Assembly: GCA_011009095.1 (NCBI GenBank)
Contig: VTPC01091026.1
Location: 99,099-163,098, forward strand
DNA: 64,000 nt
Reading direction: 5' to 3'
Source of the DNA: Ignelater luminosus
Lineage: Eukaryota > Arthropoda > Insecta > Coleoptera > Elateridae
Part shown: one piece after another, positions 61,200 to 64,000 of the stretch
Position numbering within the stretch: the first letter of the stretch is position 1
How the letters are laid out: each line of letters opens with the position of its first letter
Made by a program: the position numbers and the translations under genes
Notes under the pieces: generated by a model
Databases searched by the model: none
What the model saw: only the letters and a program-made list of their open reading frames with translations
What the model was told of the DNA's origin: nothing

Positions 61200-64000
61200 T
61201 CACACAATTTGAAAAAAAACGCTTTCCACAAAATGCAGAAGATTGTGGAATCTGGAATAGAAAAGGTGAAACATGGCGGTAAGAGAGACCTACCTGCAGT
61301 GTTAATGCCAAGAATGGCAGACCACAGAAATTTTGTACATAGCCCGTTCAATCCATACCTTTAGCAAAGTAAAAGATTTGCCTTAAAGAAAATTGAAAAC
61401 AAATTATTTGATAGTCATTTACGAGGGTTCAGACGCTTGGTGTGTTTTGATGATCTCTTATGACGAAGTAATCTTTCCCAAGGTTTAGCAAAATACCCGG
61501 CACCTTCACTTGCGAAGTATAGCCCAAAAAAGATATTTTGCAATTCTCAATTGTAATTACTTTTGATGACATTACAAAAGTCATTTTGTCTTTTGCTGCA
61601 GGCTCTGCAGCAGTTATGAATAATTTAAGATCACAACATTTGAAGGATTTATGTACAAATCAACTAATTTTTTTGTTAACATCGTTGGTACTATAATGAT
61701 TTTTTCAAACAGTATTTCAGTATTATATAGTGCCTCTTTGCGCGTGTTAAGAAAAAGATGAAGGAATTTGTCCAATTGCTGTCTAAAGGCTTTTAGCTAA
61801 AATTGTTTGCACTAGGATTTCGGAACTTGTTAATACTTTATTGTGACAATGGGGTTTTGGGACTAAGATTACCACTGCCATTCAGCTCGTCGTTATATTT
61901 TTTTTTAGTGCTTTTATTAAAGTTATTTAAAAATCTATTATTATAACGCCTTTAATATGCTCTCTAGGGATGTGATGTTTAGTATTTAAAGTGAAAGAAT
62001 TAATCTCTGACCTTTTGCCATTTTTGAATCAATGTTATCGTCATTTTAATATTTTTTCATTTGGAGAACGAACAATATTGGTACACGAGGTACACTAGCT
62101 GGAGAATACACTTCAGCCTTAAACGATCTAAAATGTCTGCTCAATGACTCTCCTTTACTAGATATTTTTCAAGAATTTCATAACGCCACTCCTAGTTATT
62201 TTTAAACAACTATGATGACGCTAATCTACATGTGTGGCATCTAACCAATAACGGTATAGATGCTTCAATCGATCATAAATTAGTAATTCTTAAGAGGGTT
62301 AGCAAAAGGCTTACGAACTTGTATTGCTTACTGAAGAATTCAATATCGATTTTCATTATATGACATGCTACGTTGCACGCTTTGTTGCACAAATTCAGAT
62401 CGCTTAGCTGATTACTATAAGTTATTACAAAATACAATGCAGGAAATTTTGAATTGTAGATTTGACAGCAAATCATGGTCTCGTTGTTCCTAAAGGTTGA
62501 AGGATTCGTGACGTTTGTTTTTCCGCTTTCATTGCATCTTTTAATTATGTAAAAGATTTAATGACAACGGTGCTTACACATTAAATTTTGGAAGGTTCTG
62601 ATAATACATACACTGAAGCAATTACTTTATGTTTTATCCATATCAGTAGAATGTAAGCAAAGGGGATGGGATAAGCAAGTTTGTCAACCTTCATATAATA
62701 AAAAAGTATTCTGATCTCGAAGATAAAGCTCAAAAAGTCGCTGTTCCTGAGCAGGAATCTGCTGCTTGGTTGGACCCTGTGTCATCGCCAGAGCTGGGAA
62801 AGTACATCACAAATGTACTTAAGTACAAAGTACAAAGTACAAAGTACATTTTTGTGTAAGTACTTAAGTACAAGTACTAAGTACTTTAAAAAAGAAAAGT
62901 ATTTAAATACAAAAGTACTTAAATACAGATACAATGTACTTATTTCCTAACTTATAAGTATTTTTTCAAGTTTTTTAAATTTATTTTCCCTTTGTTACGT
63001 AAGCAGTATAAAAATTATAATAAAAAACATATGATAAATGTCTTTATCCTAGCCACAATATAAATTTTTAGTTAGTTTATATTAACTTTGGTTTTATCTC
63101 CATAATGAAAAATAAAATATAAAAAACTTTTCCCAATGTAAAATTCAATTTAAAAAACAGAAGAAACGAAACTAGGCTCATCATCAAATACTTACATAAG
63201 GAATTTTCCTAAACCTAAGGATAAAACATCGACAATCTCTAGTAGTAGCACCATCAGATTGCAGTCTTTACAAACACCAAAAGCTGTATCAAACACAGAA
63301 TAAAAGAATAGAATAAATGCGACTTGTGATATATCTAAGAAGAGTGTAATAGAAAAATTTACATTTTATGCAAAAAGTAGTACTTATATAGATTGAGAAA
63401 GTACCTGTATTTGGAAAAGTACTTATATTTGAAAAAGTACTTGTACTTGAAAAAGTACTTGTACTTGTACTTGTACTTGTACTTCAATATATTGCGTCAG
63501 ATGTATTTAAGTACCAAGTACAAGTACTAATCAAACTTTGGATTTATAAGTACAAGTACAAAGTACATTACCGATAGAATGTACTTAAGTACAAGTACAA
63601 GTACAAACAAAGGATTTATCTATGGTTTTTCAAGTACATTTGTGATGTACTTACCCAGCTCTGGTCATCGCCTTTCTTGGGAACCCTTTTGGATAATTTT
63701 GTTGTCAGAGTTTTTGCAGTTCTAAATAAGAGTTGGTCAACCTGTATGCAAACTCCATTAAGACACTTGCGGCGAAATAGTTGGTATTTTCGGCTACCAC
63801 GGCCTATTTTGTCGTAAAAGTACAGAAAGAGTACACAAGATAATAAAAGGCATAATTAGACAGGTTCTAGTAACAGCAGAATGCTTTATAATTTTAAGAC
63901 CTCTTGGAGCTTTTCGAAGTGATGGAAAGAGGGTGGGTGGAATTACTTTGGTCCCTAGGAGTGGTGGGAAGGCCTTAATGTGGGACATAATTTGTCGTGA
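61200..64000 (+). pseudogene. Decayed reverse-transcriptase mobile gene, split by a hAT MITE
   Basis: Although no long frame survives, three plus-strand frames together give consecutive blocks of one retroelement family: GGKRDLPAV (61280); KKIENKLFDSHLRGFRRLV (61385); YPAPS (61495); SFAAGSAAVMNNLRSQHLKD (61595; usual FPAGSAGGxDGLRPQHLKD); RKKDEGICPIAV (61750); RLLAKIVCTRISELVNTLL (61790) and GFGTK (61853), reverse-transcriptase blocks; GTLAGEYTSALND (62085), just after where YLDD should be, now lost; LKRVSKRLTNLYCLLKNS (62290); MLRCTLCC (62360); RIRDVCFSAFIAS (62500). AAWLDPVSS is interrupted at 62789 by the inserted element and resumes at 63672 as PFLGTLLDNFVVRVFAVLNK. CGEIVGIFGYHGLFC (near 63770) retains Cys, His and Cys of a zinc-binding CCHC-like motif, and FRSDGKRVGGITLVP..GKALMWD (63915 on; usual DGKRPDG, W..G..L.WD) recalls a restriction-like endonuclease region. 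It runs off the window end. The exact clade is not assigned. Confidence 0.8.
62789..63663. mobile_element. hAT-type MITE with AAGTAC repeats, 875 bp
   Basis: The ends read CAGAGCTGGGAAAGTACATC and, from the right, CAGAGCTGGGTAAGTACATC, matching over about 32 bases. GTCATCGC flanks both sides exactly (62781..62788 and 63664..63671), the 8-bp duplication expected of hAT elements. Subterminal regions are packed with GTACTT/AAGTAC hexamers in both orientations, including six head-to-tail copies near 63445..63484, likely transposase-binding sites by analogy with other hAT elements. The AT-rich centre has no transposase. It interrupts the reverse-transcriptase relic. Confidence 0.95.

Noticed and set aside
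62273-62476. 67-codon minus-strand frame
   Set aside because: It lies opposite plus-strand reverse-transcriptase relic blocks and has no motif of its own.
63445-63484. GTACTT run as a simple microsatellite or CRISPR-like array
   Set aside because: It is head-to-tail subterminal hexamers inside a hAT-type element with defined ends, without spacers.

Overview
The window is strongly AT-rich eukaryotic DNA with long non-coding stretches, intron-like splice signals and many class II transposons. Mariner, Tc1/mariner-like and hAT elements plus an SLC22-type transporter exon point to an insect, possibly a beetle; the species cannot be fixed from sequence alone. No complete conventional gene lies in the window.

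The only host coding sequence recognised is one exon (11401..11028, minus strand) of an SLC22/organic cation transporter-like gene, with a good acceptor before its ATG and a good donor after it. No following exon could be found in the 11 kb downstream. Two runs of N (10335..10344 and 35591..35990) are each flanked by exact direct copies of the same sequence (278 bp and 47 bp), which suggests contig-end overlaps.

Most readable content is mobile. There is an almost intact mauritiana-type mariner (59148..60427) with one frameshift; a Tc1/mariner-superfamily element with 28-bp inverted ends and about D37E spacing (55795..57077), whose transposase has decayed; two older mariner pieces (23686..24485, 54928..55211); a decayed non-LTR reverse transcriptase (41545..42480, minus); and a large decayed reverse-transcriptase gene (61200..64000, plus) split by a hAT-type non-autonomous element (62789..63663) with a perfect 8-bp target duplication.

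The second theme is palindromes. At least five TA-flanked inverted-repeat elements (8024..8632, 21707..22292, 36790..37693, 46051..47105, 47110..47808), a sixth with shorter ends (38441..38965), and two copies of a 1.45-kb hAT-like element with long inverted arms (13711..15188, 27497..28949) are present. Two foldback elements lie end to end, separated only by TATA. A cluster at 25110..25823 holds two small MITEs and a tRNA-like segment. A tandem repeat at 43137..43862 is split by a hairpin element.

The remaining stretches, listed individually, are AT-rich with no recognisable gene. The genes here do not form a pathway; the window reads as intergenic or intronic DNA shaped by successive transposon insertions.
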